A stretch of 60,000 bases of DNA from Diphasiastrum complanatum (lineage: Eukaryota > Streptophyta > Lycopodiopsida > Lycopodiales > Lycopodiaceae): NCBI GenBank assembly GCA_029204225.1, contig CM055103.1, forward strand, positions 48,119,958 through 48,179,957, written 5' to 3'. The notes under the pieces are model-generated. The model made no database searches. It was not told the origin of the DNA and saw only the letters and a list, made by a program, of their open reading frames with translations. This document shows, piece by piece, positions 23,999 through 36,014 of the stretch. How positions within the stretch are numbered: the stretch's first letter is position 1; every line of letters begins with the position of its first letter. The position numbers and the translations under genes are program-made.

Positions 23999-24235
23999 TC
24001 ACACTCCCTCTTCAATTAGTTTTAGCATACATTTAGATAGAACTACAAGTGAGGTTCTATGCTTCATAAACAAGTTTTTTCCCAATTCTTTGGTGAAGAT
24101 ATCAGCCACACACTTCCTTGAAGAAACATGTTGAATCTTCATCTCCTTTGTCATGACTTGTTCTTTCACAAAATGATAAGCCACTTCAAAATGCTTGCTC
24201 CTTGCATAGTTTTAACCATACAAATTTGATTTATC
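23999..24235 (-). mobile_element. Copia RNase H C-terminal fragment
   Basis: The minus strand reads YARSKHFEVAYHFVKEQV, then IQHVSSRKCVADIFTKELGK and a short tail. This matches the end of copia pol (ARTKHIE...HF+RE..., then 'ADIFTK.L'). Upstream RT is missing. The orientation is opposite to the neighbouring fragment at 23490, so they are from different copies. Confidence 0.8.
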
Positions 24236-24429
24236 TTAAGAATAACATCCATCCTAAGTGCAGACCTCCTTTCTATGGTTCTAAAGTAACTTTCCTAATT
24301 GATATAGAGAATAGTGTCCACATTAGATGCTTCACTATTTCTTACATCAATTTTACATATCAAGATGTAACTAGAACATGAAGAACCAAATAAAATGTAA
24401 ATACAATGATTCCTTGTAGTGGGTTTATT

Positions 24430-25166
24430 TATAATCCTATCCTCAACCCAAGATCCAAGTACACAAGCATCAAGGAGATGAAGTTAGTCATCACGCGGAG
24501 GTTCGATCCCATGAGAGCGATAGCATAAAACAAATCCAACATGCATGGATGATTCACATTACCACTAACATCCACTAACACTACATCCATTAACCCTAAT
24601 CCAATTAACACTACAATCCATGATAAGGTAGATACTTGCTTCTCTCTCTCCCCCCCCCCCCTTTCTCTCTCACAAAAAGTATAAGAACATACAATCCCAA
24701 TAATATTCAGATCTAACAATTAGCAAATATAACAAAAGCATGAGAGATGAAGGAAAAGAAATAGAGAACAAGGACATTCATAACTCATTCCATAAGAGAC
24801 TCAACCGCATGTATTTGAAATGAAGAGAGAACATGGTTTACAAACTTGAGTAGGCCCCTCTTTATAGTAAAGAGGAGGGCCTTGGCCTAAAAATCCTATT
24901 GGCCCATTCAAATCTAAAAAGAGTGAGAAACTTTTGCATTAATTAGAGGACCCAACTTGAAATTGAAATTTGGTAGGAACCCCTTGACATTTAGGTCCTG
25001 CAACATTAAAAGTCCCGCAAAAAGGCCTAAGTCCTTTTATTGACTTTCTAGTTATTAAATCTCTATGTGATCATCGGGTTGGAATTACACACGCAGGGTG
25101 CCAAATCCCTCTCACTTATTAACAAGGTTATGGTTGCTTGGGGATCCGCAAATCCTCCAATAGTAT
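24430..25166 (-). mobile_element. Putative 3' LTR of a gypsy-type element, with polypurine tract and TATA box
   Basis: On the minus strand a purine tract GGTGGGGGA (plus-strand C-run at 25167-25171) is followed by TACTATTGGAGGATT, and about 300 bp further by CTATAAAGAGGGGCC (plus strand near 24856-24872), a good LTR-type TATA box. The start resembles the repeat at 34016 (TATTTGGCTGATTC...GAATCCCCAAG), which also follows a polypurine tract, so both may be LTRs of related families. The outer end is uncertain and the partner 5' LTR is not identified. Confidence 0.4.
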
Positions 25167-25720
25167 CCCCCACCAAAATTGGTGGTGGTCCCACGACACC
25201 TCGCTAGATTTATTAATTTCGGACTTTGATTAGCCTCGCGTCATACCTTAATAAGATGGTATTGTACTTTCTCCATGAATTCCAAGCACGTCGTGTTTTG
25301 AATCTTTCTTGTGCAGTAAGAAGCACTTATTGGCCCCGACAATCCATTTGGAAGTGGTCCATGCCGTAAATCTTGATTCTCACATTCCACCCAGCATCGC
25401 AGCACGGTAGTGTAATCTGGCTACGGACTCCAACATTGTCAGATCGTTTGTAAAAAACAGAATTGCCCTAACGGTCGGATTTGGCGACTGTCTATACTCA
25501 ATGGCATAAAATTATAAGTCTCGATTGAAATCCACCAATATTTGCCAATTATACACTTGGTGAATTATGGGCCAATTTGGGGTTTGGATACTGACTTTTT
25601 CCAATGGAATCCCCCATTGGAATCCGGAGTCTTCTCAAAAACTGTTATTCTCCATGTCGGATGCTCTCCCAATGCTGGTAGCTTGCCCTCCTCTATCTCA
25701 GAGGTCTTGAATTTAATGAC

Positions 25721-26965
25721 TCATCCACCCCTCGAGGACTCGTGCGGATGTTGTTGTAGAAACATTTGAATCTGGTCCTCGATGGTGATTGGTTTCTGGA
25801 ACAATGGCCTTGGCCTTGAAGTAGATGGGCCTTCTTCGATGGCCTGGTCATCTGATATATCTTGTATTTCTCGTCCGTCCAAACTTGCATCCAAGTCTCC
25901 CTGATCTTGGTGCTTAGGTGAGAACTGTGGCATCACAAGAACTAGAATTTGAGGCCCGGCTTCCAAAACTTGAGTGGTTGTCTTTTCATAATCTTTGATG
26001 ATGGCTTTTGCCTTTGCCAGCTCAGTTGTTGCCATATGTTTGAGTTTATTGAATTTTTCTTGAAACCCTACCAATGAAGTGCGGTAGGTTTCAACTTTCC
26101 TGAACAGGTATCTGATTTCAACCGGTGTGACTGGACGATTAGGTACTTGTGTCTAGAGATAAGAATTGTGTTCAAGGGTGGTCGCATCCAATTCACCTTG
26201 AAGAAGTTCGCGTTCAAGTTCAGCCATATCCAATTGACCAGCCAACAACAAGACCTGTTGTTTAGCGTCTTGGACCACTTTGTCCACTTAGTCTTGGGCT
26301 GTTGTCAATGCGTTCTTTAGAGTTCCCACATAGCCTTCTAGAGCGTCGGTTGTTTGAGGTAGGAGAGAAGAGGGCCAACAGCAAACTGTTGTTTGGAATT
26401 TTTCTTGATGGCTCTCTTCAATTCTCCAAATACCGTTTTGTACCAATTATATGGATCTAAGGGTCCAGATCCTATCTTGTAGTTGGACTCTACAATGCAA
26501 TGCAGGATCTGAGAAGAAATGTGTTCCTTCCTAAGGTTGCCAACCATCAAGAAGTTGTTCAGTAGCTGGGCGATAGCACAAATGATAGGCTCTCGGATGG
26601 ATTCAACTAGGTAGTCATCATTAGTCCAATATAGTTCATCAGAAGTGTCAATAAAAGGTTTTATTACACTCTTAGCGTGCTTATGATTAGGCGAGGGCTG
26701 TTTGCCTGAAGATATGCCTATGGCTGCAAGGGCGGCCTCAATCATGCACACCTTGTGTGTGGCAGTCTAGTAGGTGATGTAAAACTTAGACTTGGCCTCG
26801 GTCCATGTGCTAAAGGCCATGGTGATGAAATCCATACTGATTTTCCCAGAAAAGATATGCTAGTGGATCCCCATTACGGTGAGCAAAGGCTCAGCAAGGT
26901 TCATCCATTGAGCCACCATGCTTGTGCTAGGGAGTATCATGACGTCCCCATCTTGGTCAGAACGC
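25721..26965 (-). pseudogene. Unrecognised coiled-coil-type reading frame, about 420 codons, inside a gypsy region
   Basis: The minus-strand frame can be followed from about 26965 (SMVAQWMNLAEPLLTVMG) through 26751-26338 (IEAALAAIGISSGKQ; ESIREPIICAIAQLLNNF; DPYNWYKTVFGELKRAIKK). After a frameshift near 26350 it continues through LEGYVGTLKNALTTAQD and QLDMAELERELLQGEL, a likely coiled coil. It ends at 25721 after an acidic Pro/Ser-rich tail (SDDQAIEEGPSTSRPRP). About four stops and one frameshift interrupt it. It lies between gypsy RT (27244-28990) and a putative 3' LTR (24430-25166), so it could be an accessory frame downstream of pol or the gag of a second, nested element whose leader is 26970-27270. 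I do not recognise the family. Confidence 0.45.
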
Positions 26966-26969
26966 CATG

Positions 26970-27270
26970 ACCCCCTTGCTAACCAATAACTAACCACAAG
27001 CATACCACCACACACCATAGCATACTCAAGATCCAAACCCTACTTATGTCCCATACCATAAGCAAGATCCAACCCTAAGCATACTACACACAAGAAAACA
27101 CTCTATACACTAGTAGCCACACTAGAGCATAAGCATAGCAAACAAGAGAGATCTCTCCCCCTCCCAATGGGCACTCTCCTCCCCTCATATAGATAGCAAT
27201 TGGAACTCTCCAATACACTATGAAGTTCTTGGATAAACAATAGTTAATACAAGTAATAGTGGTGTTGGTG
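26970..27270 (-). promoter_or_regulatory. Possible LTR/leader segment with TATA-like box
   Basis: The minus strand contains ATCTATATGAGGGGAGG (about 27176-27192), a TATA-like element followed by a purine-rich leader and repeated ATGCTTA words. This resembles the R-U5 part of an LTR lying just upstream of the reading frame at 25721-26965. It is where the gypsy RT frame ends. Confidence 0.3.
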
Positions 27271-28990
27271 AACATGAAATGGTCTATCGTACATGGGTGG
27301 TTTCAGGATTGGTGCCTCAGACAATGCTTTTTTCAAGTCTTTAAATGCTTGTTCACATTCGTTGTTCCAATCCCACTTCGCATCTTCTCGAAGTAAACTT
27401 GTCATGAAATAGATATGTGATGCATATGCCATCACATATTGCCTGTAGTAACCAGAGGATCCCAAGAAGGACTGCAGTTGTTCCACCTTGGTGGGTGTCA
27501 TTATAGCAAACAACAATGCAAATTTTTCAGGGTCATTGGCCATCCCATATCGACTGATTATGTGCCCTAGCAAAACTCCGTAAGGGATCTCAATTAAACA
27601 TTCGTTGGCATTTAGGGCCCCGCACGTCGTTGCGCATTTCTCAAAGCAATTTTCTAGTATAGCTAGGTGTTCTGAAAGGGATGAAGCTCCACAGAGATCA
27701 TCAACAAAGATTTTCAATTTGGCATCTAAAATGTCCTCAAAGTGTTGATTCATGAAGCATTATACGTAGCGGGGGCATTGGTTAGTTCAAACGGCATGAC
27801 ATGATAAGCGAAGGTTCCGAATGTGGTCGTGAAAGTAGTTTTCAACTTATCTTTCTCGACAATGACAATTTTACTATACCCTGCGAAGTAGTCCATAAAC
27901 GAGTATATTTCTCTTCTTGTCAACTCCTCTAGTACTTGATCGATAAATGGTAGGGGGTAATAATCCTTCTTGGTGTGTTGATTCAGCTTCTTGTAGTCTG
28001 CATATATGCGAATTTGGGTGGAGTTCTTGTTAGGACGTGGCACTATTGGTGAGCACCATTCAGTATTTTCAACTAGGAAGATTAATCCAGCCTTCTTAGT
28101 CTCTCCAACTCTGTAAACACCCTGGCTCTTAAGTGTAGTTGCAACCTCCGTTGTCTATGTCGCATAGGTTTACTTTCTTCAAGGAGTGGTATGTTATGAG
28201 ACAAGAGAAGGGGGTATTCCTTTCAAATTAGCATAATCCCAAGCAGATATGTTACATACTTCTCACACATCCCTTTATACACTTGTTTTTCTAGGCTTGT
28301 TAAATGTGCCCCCACTTTTATATTTTTCGGGTTGTCTGGTGTTCCTATGTTTATCAAACATATATCTGCGTCACGCACTTTTGGATGTTTTTCTTCAGAT
28401 GCATTCCACTCCAATTCTAATATTTCTTCAACATCACTCTCGGTAGGGTCTTCTTCACTATCTATGACTTCCTCCCAGTCGGTGGAAGGTAGTGGGGCTC
28501 GTTCAGATTGAGGCGCCTCCGGATAGCCATCTATCACTACTCACTCCTTACCTCTCCCGAAAACGAGTACCCCAGTTGGGATATCCACCATACAGTTACA
28601 TAGTCTTAGCCATGGTTGTCCTAACAACATAGAGTACCCCGTATTTTTAGCATACATTTGCATCACATAGAAATCCACTAAAATTGTCTTCTTGGCTACG
28701 GTATAGGGACGGTACGCAGTTCGCCTTTTGGTTTGATGATAGAATTGTTGGCTGTACGTAGTGAATAGACGACATGTGCTACCCAACGATGATGTTCTCG
28801 TATGTATGCAGTGGTTAGAATGAGAAATCCATACGTGCCTATCTCTATGGCAATGTCTCCATTACGAACTTCTCAAGATGTGGTGTCACATGCTATGACA
28901 TCTATATTGGGGGGCCCTAAGAAATGTAAGACCAAACAGAATCTGGTGGACCGAAATGTACTCCATTCATAACATAATTCTGTGTGTGCA
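27244..28990 (-). mobile_element. Ty3/gypsy protease-reverse transcriptase remnant
   Basis: Minus strand, 5' to 3'. 28786-28541 is the protease C-terminal part with SMLLGQPWLRLCN. 28537-28223 is an acidic linker. 28043-27750 is RT with IYADYKKLNQHTKKDYYPLP, FMDYFAGYSKIVI and YHVMPFELTNAPATY (Glu in place of the usual Gly in PFGL). After a frameshift at 27750, 27753-27244 reads LKIFVDDLCGASS (FVDD at the catalytic box), IISRYGMANDPEKF, FLGSSGYYRQYVM and EQAFKDLKKALSEAP. RNase H and integrase are not found beyond 27244. Stops separate the protease from its upstream part (to about 28990). Confidence 0.85.
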
Positions 28991-30698
28991 CCTATGGCTG
29001 TCAAGAACATTTATTGGCATCTAATGTAGGAGCTATAGGGGATGGTCCTTTTGGAGTTTGGGTAATGCGTCTGAGAATTGTCGTTAGGGACAATATCATC
29101 GTGGTCGGCGCTCATCTGTCATGCCTTAGGCCCTTTATCTCACTGTATGATGCTATGTAGTGACACTATTCTAGGGGTATTAGTGGCAAAGACTCTTACT
29201 CAGCATGGGTGGACGTTTTACGACTCTCAACAACTCTAGAAGGTTTGGGTCTTGTCTTAATCAAGTCTCATATTTGTCATCGATTTCATAAGACTTAGAT
29301 ATTGAACTTTTAGAACATTCCACTCTCTCATTTTCACTCTTCTTATCTTAAAGTTTTATGTGTATGTCTCTTGATCCCTTATGTTGAACACTCACATGCT
29401 TGAATAGTAATGACCCCCCTTAATGACACTTTTCTATGAAGGGTGTGTATGCTATTTTCTTGTGGAGTGGGTGTGGTCTTGATCATAGCTCATCATTGTT
29501 GGTCCTTCATTTCCCAAAATGGTTCTAGAAGGTGTGCATTCCTTTCATCTAGAGTTTGCTTATCATGACTTGGTTTTTGATGATGAGAGAAACTAAAAAA
29601 GTCGACGACCCATTCAAAGTTTTTGTTCATAAGCCATTTTCTTGAGACAACTAATGATAGCATATGTTGTTGTAATGTGACTTTTGTTGATGTTTATCCC
29701 AAATTTATGTGTCTCTTGGAATTCAATCACAACACATTAGAATGGTATTTCAAGCATGATCAGTCGTGAGCTTTAAAATATTGCAGTATAAGGCCCTTAA
29801 ATTGATATCACAAATCCTAGATGAGTTTCCAGCGGTTGGTATTTCTTAAGTCTCTTTAGCTTGTAGGTACAATACCTAGACAAACCCCTTCTTATGAAAA
29901 GTCCCCAAGTATTATGTCATGATTTCTTTCTCGTGCTTCCTAGAAAAATTCTTTCCTTAGTCCATGATGATGACCCTTTCAATTAAGCCTTTACACACAT
30001 GCCTCTCTTCCAAATCCATTATCACACGTATAGGTTGTGATTTAGTGAGCATTTCACCATTTTATCTCTTTTTTCAATGTTTTTCAGTTTTACAAATGCA
30101 GCCTAAGAAACTTTGGTGTTGTTGAGTGAAACGGTGTTGTATCTTGGTTTAGACGATTCTCCTTTTTTCCTTTTTGTTTTTTGTTTTTCATCAAGTATCT
30201 TTCTCTTGAGCTAATACACTTGTGCTAATGCGTGGACCCGGGTTCCAAAGGCCCGTGAATCCTATAGTGCATGTATATTCCGACGACACACTAAGGATCA
30301 TGTTCTAGATGAGGAAAAACAATTTAAAATTAATTCCTAGGCCTGAGAGGATATTCCGCCTCACCGGGTTCTTGTCATCCCTCCCTCTATATTCCAAGAG
30401 ATTGGGGCGTAATAACCATCATAAGACATAAATCACAATTCATTCACACACATCATACACATGCCATTTAAACCGTCACTTGAAACTCACAACTTAAATT
30501 AATGTGACTCACATTTAGGCTAAGCACAGAACTTTATAAACATTCCCATTCTTTTTTAGCATAGTGTTTGTCCATGAAAAAAAACTGGCCACATCTATCC
30601 ATAAGTCGAGTTGAAAAACCAAAGCATGAGTATAGAGTTTCTACTTTCAACAATAGCTACCCACAAAAACATCACATGCTACAAATAAACTGAGAATG
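28991..30698. other. Intergenic, nothing assignable
   Basis: AT-rich, with no frame above about 60 codons on either strand and no motif recognised. It may include decayed gypsy gag and 5' LTR sequence upstream of the protease at 28990, which I could not confirm. Confidence 0.35.
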
Positions 30699-31027
30699 TA
30701 TTGGCTGATTTTGACGAATCCCAAGATACTCGGACAGAGCAACTCAAGAGCACCTCTCACCTTCGACCGAGGAGGTCTCTTAGAAAATGAGACTAATGAA
30801 GACTGAGAGCCGAGTATGACAGTTGAGAAATACTAGCTAGGAAAACATGCAAGAACTGTGTAAGCCTCGTGGTGAATCCCGGAAGATGGAATGACCATGT
30901 AGGAACTAGTATTTCTAAGCAAATATAATGAATGCAAGTAGACCCCTCTTAAACAAAGTAGAGTGAGCCACCTTTTGATGGTGACCTCTAGTGGAGAGCA
31001 TTATTCCACTTGTAATTTGTGAAATGT
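30699..31027 (+). repeat. Direct repeat copy 1 (putative 5' LTR portion)
   Basis: From TATTGGCTGATT to TTTGTGAAATGT it matches 34016-34321 at high identity, apart from a 25-30 bp segment (around GAATCCCGGAAGATGG) missing from the second copy. Sequence after it (TTATTTAAGAG near 31060, then a T-rich leader) could be the rest of an LTR, which is absent from copy 2. Confidence 0.85.
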
Positions 31028-34011
31028 GGAAATTCCACTAGGATGCCACCTAAGGAGCTCTCTTGCTTATTTAAGAGACTCCCTCTTTGTGAAGAAGAGC
31101 TTTTTGTGAATTGTATCAACTCCATGCTGAAATGAGAAGAGCCTTCACGAGTTTGGTGCATCCATTGCGCTCCTTGATCATTCTTGTCTCTTGAGTGATG
31201 CATTTATGATCTTGCCCTTCCCTCCTTTTGTGTGTGGTTGTGGATTGTAGAGTGGATTAGATTTGCTGCTTTCCTAGAGTGGATTAGTTTCTTTTCTTGT
31301 TTGTGGATTAATGTAGGAACCAACATTCAGGTAAACTAAATAGGCTGGATCTGTGGTGTAAATCTTGCATATTCTCTGACATTCCAGTTCTTGATGTTCT
31401 TGGGGTGTCCAAGAATCAAAAGGCTGGATGGTTTCTTGATTCTTGGACTCCTAAAATGTTGTAGATAGTTCTTCTTTCTTGTTTTGTCAATTTATGCAAG
31501 TGTAGCTCAGTGTTAGTAAAATGCAGGCTCTGATTCACTTCATTTTTAGGAGTAGATAGTTGTAGAATCTTTTGAATGTTCATATGGGACTGTCCAAAAT
31601 AACCAACTAAGATCCTACCTGCCCGTCACGTCAGTTATGAATCACAATAGGATCTTCACGACAACAACATGAGCACTATAGCACCCTCCCGCTCAACCTG
31701 CTACTCACTCGAGAAGTTTCTAGCAAAATTCTACAATACCACACAATACACCAACTCCATAATCAAAAAGACAATATGAAATGAGTCCTTGTCGAAAGAA
31801 AGTGAAACCGATATTCCATCATCTAAACAATGTCCAACCAAGAGCAACCTCAACAGGGAATTGACAGTTTTTCTCCCCTTCTACAACCTCAAATCTATTT
31901 GTCTTTCCACATGCTGATAAGATTTCCAATGTGCCAATACACCATCAATCTAGGATTCGAAAATCCAGATAGAGATTCGGTTCTGAATCTCTTGTTCACA
32001 GAGGTCCTCAGGACATAGTGCCTCAATAATACCTGCTTCTGAAGCTATATCTTACAACATCTACTATCAACGATGGTAGATTCAAGTGTCGCTACCTGCC
32101 TTGTTTTTGGACAAGGGCTTTTGAGAGTTTTTCATTACTCTACAAGATCAATGCAACATGAAATTGTCCAGGTGAATTATGCATGTTGATGAATGACTTT
32201 TTGTTTGACAAGTGCTCTACGACCTTCACTCTCTGTAACATTGGTATCTCCCTTGTTTATTTTTTGTCATTGTTATTTTTGTCATTGTTTAAATTTTGGT
32301 AATTTCTTCTAAATGCATAATTTTTTAGATTTGTTTTTAGTTCATCAAAGATAGCCATTGCACAGAAGACATCATGTAGCGTATCTCAAGAATAACTTGT
32401 CATTCATCTAACAATTTTCCATTCACCTTATACAGAGTTTCGGATTTTTGTGCATCCACCAAATCTGCACAGTCCATGTCACGTCCGAGTTGATTCCTGC
32501 ATCTAATTGCCATATTCATCTCCGAGTCAACTATAGCAAGATCGAAACAAATTTAGTTAAAATTTGTTCAATCTTTAGTCCAGTCGCATGTTCCAACGAT
32601 TTTCAACTACGTGTTCCACACGCCGATCCAATCTTGACCATGAATAGTTACCAACAACAACATCCCCATCAACAAATTTTTTTGGAGGAGAGAGAGTGAA
32701 TCTGCTTGGATCCACTGGAGCAGTTACGCTGCCAACAACAACATCAGCAAGATTGACAGCCAAGGTCACAAGTCTAATATGAAAAAGACAAGGCTAAAGA
32801 AGGCAGATGGGTAATCCAAGAGACTCAATCAGAAGAAGTATTCCAGTCATGAAGAAGATCCTTCAGAAAAGAGAAACACAAGCATTGGAAAATCAGCCTC
32901 CTTCTTCAACGAACCTCTTGCCATACTTATGCGCCCATTCTCATGTCTATTGTCCACACCATCTACCGTTGTCACCACCACCCTCCCTTCCATCTATTTG
33001 TTTATCATCAGTTTACTGTTCTTCGAAGAAATTCCCAGTTTTTTATAGTCTTACCGAAGCAGCTGATAGATCATTGCAAGTGTCTTGCGGAGACCAACTG
33101 CCACCTACAATGGATGATCAGCCAAACAAAGATCTACAGAAGCAGGCGAAGCAGCTAGAAGAAATAAAGAGAAAGATCTAGGAAGTTGAGAAGGAAAGGA
33201 CAAAAACTTAAGCAACAGATGAGTCAGATCAATCATGATCAAAAGAAACTCTCTGGAATAATGATAGTTGAATCCCCTCTTATGAAGCCCAAAGAGATCC
33301 AAAAGTAACAGATTAAAATAAAGAGCTGCAGAAAAGAAAGATGAAGATAATCTTGAACCTACAAAATAAAGCGAATTCCTCACCTGCAAGTGGTGGTCAA
33401 AGCTCGACATTGCAAGGGTCCAAGGCTGCAACTGTAGAACTATCAGTTCCTTCATCCTTTCACCAAGCCTTCATCATGTTTTCTTACCGTTACCAAACCG
33501 TCCATCCAAAACTGTTCCTACCACCAGTTTTGATGAATCCATCCCCTTGAGACTAATAATCAAAGTTTGTGCAACCTGCAGATCAAAGGTTTTCCTTGAG
33601 AGTGAAACTTCAACTGAGAGAAGAACTGCAGAAATACCCAGAAGCAAATGGAGAATACAGACCTCCCAAAAGATAGAATCTGCCAAAAAACCAAAGATGA
33701 AACCGTCAATGGTGGATACAAGTGACAAAACAAAGAGACACATGGAAATCACTCAAGCATGCAAGTTGTGAAGCTGCTGAGAGCTGTCCAATTTTGAGAA
33801 TGTCAACCAATTGCAGCAATAAGACATTCTGGTTAAACTGCGGCAATTTGTGAAAACATTTTTGTGATAAACACTGGCGACAATGAGCACTTGGTTTATG
33901 TAAGCGAACGAGGATCTACGTTTTTCCAAGTGACGATCGAAGATGCCAATGCAAAGCGGAGCGACATCGTCCAATATGAGTTGTAGTGGGTTCTACAACA
34001 CATTAGGGGTG
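31028..34011 (+). mobile_element. Interior of a two-repeat element with no recognisable pol
   Basis: About 3 kb lies between the repeats. The plus strand holds a broken frame from 32807 (MGNPRDSIRRSIPVMKK) to 33181, which ends in a charged coiled-coil-like segment (DLQKQAKQLEEIKRKI). It continues through stops, and the last part reads NEHLVYVSERGSTFFQVTIE and stops at 33983. None of this matches reverse transcriptase, integrase or gag signatures that I know. It may be a non-autonomous (large retrotransposon derivative) element. Confidence 0.4.
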
Positions 34012-34013
34012 GG
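34005..34013 (+). other. Polypurine tract before repeat copy 2
   Basis: AGGGGTGGG sits immediately before the second copy of the 0.3-kb repeat, the position and composition expected of a plus-strand primer next to a 3' LTR. Confidence 0.5.
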
Positions 34014-34015
34014 AT

Positions 34016-34321
34016 TATTTGGCTGATTCTAACGAATCCCCAAGATACTCGGACATATCAACTCAAGAGCACCTCTCACCTTAGACCGAGGAGGTCTCTG
34101 AGAAGATGAGACTAATGAAGACTGAGAGCCGAGTATGAGAGCCGAGAAATACTAGCTAGGAAAGACATGCAAGAACTGTGTAAGCCTCATGGGTAGGAAC
34201 TAGTATTTCTAAGCAAATGTAATAAATGCAAGTAGACCCCTCTTAACGAAAGTAGAGTGAGCCACCTTTTGATGGTGACCTCTAGTGGAGAGCATTATTC
34301 CACTTGTAATTTGTGAAATGT
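34016..34321 (+). repeat. Direct repeat copy 2 (putative 3' LTR, truncated)
   Basis: Matches 30699-31027, with shared words ATACTCGGACA, TCTCACCTT, GACCGAGGAGGTCTCT and GGTGACCTCTAGTGGAGAGC. It ends at GAAATGT, after which the two copies diverge completely. Both copies contain GACCGAGGAGGTC, an imperfect palindrome. Confidence 0.85.
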
Positions 34322-34339
34322 CATTCGTTTGCTCGACAA

Positions 34340-34440
34340 CATGTGTCGCTCTCGCATTTGATCGTACAAATCCCACACGTGTAATGTGACAGGGTGACAC
34401 GTGTCGCTCTCGCATTTGCCCGTACAACTCCCACACGTGT
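34340..34440 (+). promoter_or_regulatory. Tandem 58-bp module with three ACACGTGT G-boxes, upstream of a TATA box
   Basis: CATGTGTCGCTCTCGCATTTG (34340) is repeated as CACGTGTCGCTCTCGC (34398) at a period of 58 bp. ACACGTGT occurs at 34375-34382, 34397-34404 and 34433-34440. ACACGTGTC is a canonical ABRE/G-box core bound by plant bZIP and bHLH factors. TATAAA follows at 34474-34479, 34 bp after the last box. No convincing gene lies downstream, so this may be a promoter without its gene or an LTR-type regulatory region. Confidence 0.5.
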
Positions 34441-34479
34441 GACAAGACGTTCTTTCGCATGTGCAAACCGCGATATAAA

Positions 34480-36014
34480 ATCACAAACTTCGATGAATTT
34501 TTTTCACTTTTTTTTAGGCTCCGCATATCGCACTTGTGCGCGTCCTTCACAATCTCCCAATGCAATCAAAAAAACATTGTAAATAGATTGCTAGGTATAG
34601 GCTCAGTCCAACAAGACAATGAAGCATATTTAGCCCAGCTCTAATGATCCAATACAGTAGTATCATAAATACATTTTCCAAAAGAATAACACCAATGAAG
34701 TCTCATTTTTCTTCTACAGGGTTAAGAACAAATGAATAATAGCCTCCAAATTTAGCATGATCTTAGCTGTTTATAGTGGTCATTGGTGCCTCTACTATAA
34801 ATTTGGGGTCTATTTAGCTAAATTGGGCCTTACAACCATTATTACAATTCCACTATTTGCAAATAGTATATAATGCGATTGTTCGAGCCACTTTATGAAC
34901 AATCCTATTGACTAAACCTAGTCTAATTTAGCTCCATGGCTATATTTAACATTACATTTAGTGAGTTCAAGGGCTAATTACATGCATCACATGACACTCA
35001 TTTTTTCCCTCAAAAATGAAGACCATGCAGTTCTTTGTCGAGTGCCATGCTTCGTGAATTCTTTGGCAGAAGTTGAAAAATATCTAGCAACCTTGTAGTA
35101 GGAAACATCATTCCTTGTGATGTGCTTATCAGTAACCACTCTCTATTGGTCAAATATTGTCGCCTCGGGTTCTACTGTCAACTTATTATTGTTGAACAAG
35201 GTTGCAGCAAATCTTGTAGAAAAATCTTTGATCTACAAATCTGTCCCATAGATTTTATCAAATCATTGAAGAAGAGGTTGATGAAACATATGATTGTCTT
35301 AAGTAACATTAATTCTACATGGGTTGACAGAATATATGTAATAAGACATTCACTAGTCTTCTTCCTTAATATTTTTCTTGATTGGATAGGCTATCCAATT
35401 TCATATGCATCTTTCTTTGTCTATGCATTGGCTTGTTAACTTCATAAAAAATCTGCAAAATGAATCTTGTGGCCAAGGTTCATCTACATCATGTGAAACA
35501 TCAATTACAAATAAATTTATTCTTTTTTTCACATCTCCAATATGCCCATCTTCCAAATTGAAACATATGGCCCTCCATATAAGATATCACCCATAGCTCT
35601 AAATTGGAACTTGCTACCTTATATTTTATGAGATCATATTTTGCTTTTAAAGACAATCAACAAATTTTAGAAAGCTCATTTTTTTAATAGCACTTATAGA
35701 AGCCTCTTCACACCAAAAAGGACATTTGCTACACATGTCATCAATAAATCTATCAGCAATATGATATCGCTTACACATCTCATTGTGATAGTGTAACTCC
35801 ATACTTCTCTTTCATGTGATTTGTTGTGGCTTTCCCCATGTTTTGTCTATTTTTTGTGACTCCATGTCCCCGACTCAGAGGATTCAAATTAACCCTTGAC
35901 ATGGATGTTCAGCACTCTAGTGTACAATTTTATTAGTTGTGCCTCATCATTCCAAACTAGGTTAGAAATGTAATTAATAACCTTGTGAGAGGCCCAGACA
36001 CTCCAATTAGAACA
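34480..36014. other. Intergenic, nothing assignable
   Basis: AT-rich sequence. The open frame at 35122-35439 (rich in Phe, Ile, Tyr, Cys) has no motif or initiation context I would trust. Confidence 0.35.

Noticed and set aside
24500-24520. GGTTCGATCCC, a tRNA T-arm-like sequence
   Set aside because: No acceptor stem, anticodon arm or A-box can be paired within 75 nt upstream, so it is not a tRNA gene.
32807-33181. 124-codon frame as a host gene
   Set aside because: It continues through several stops and sits between putative LTRs, so it is more likely part of the element interior.
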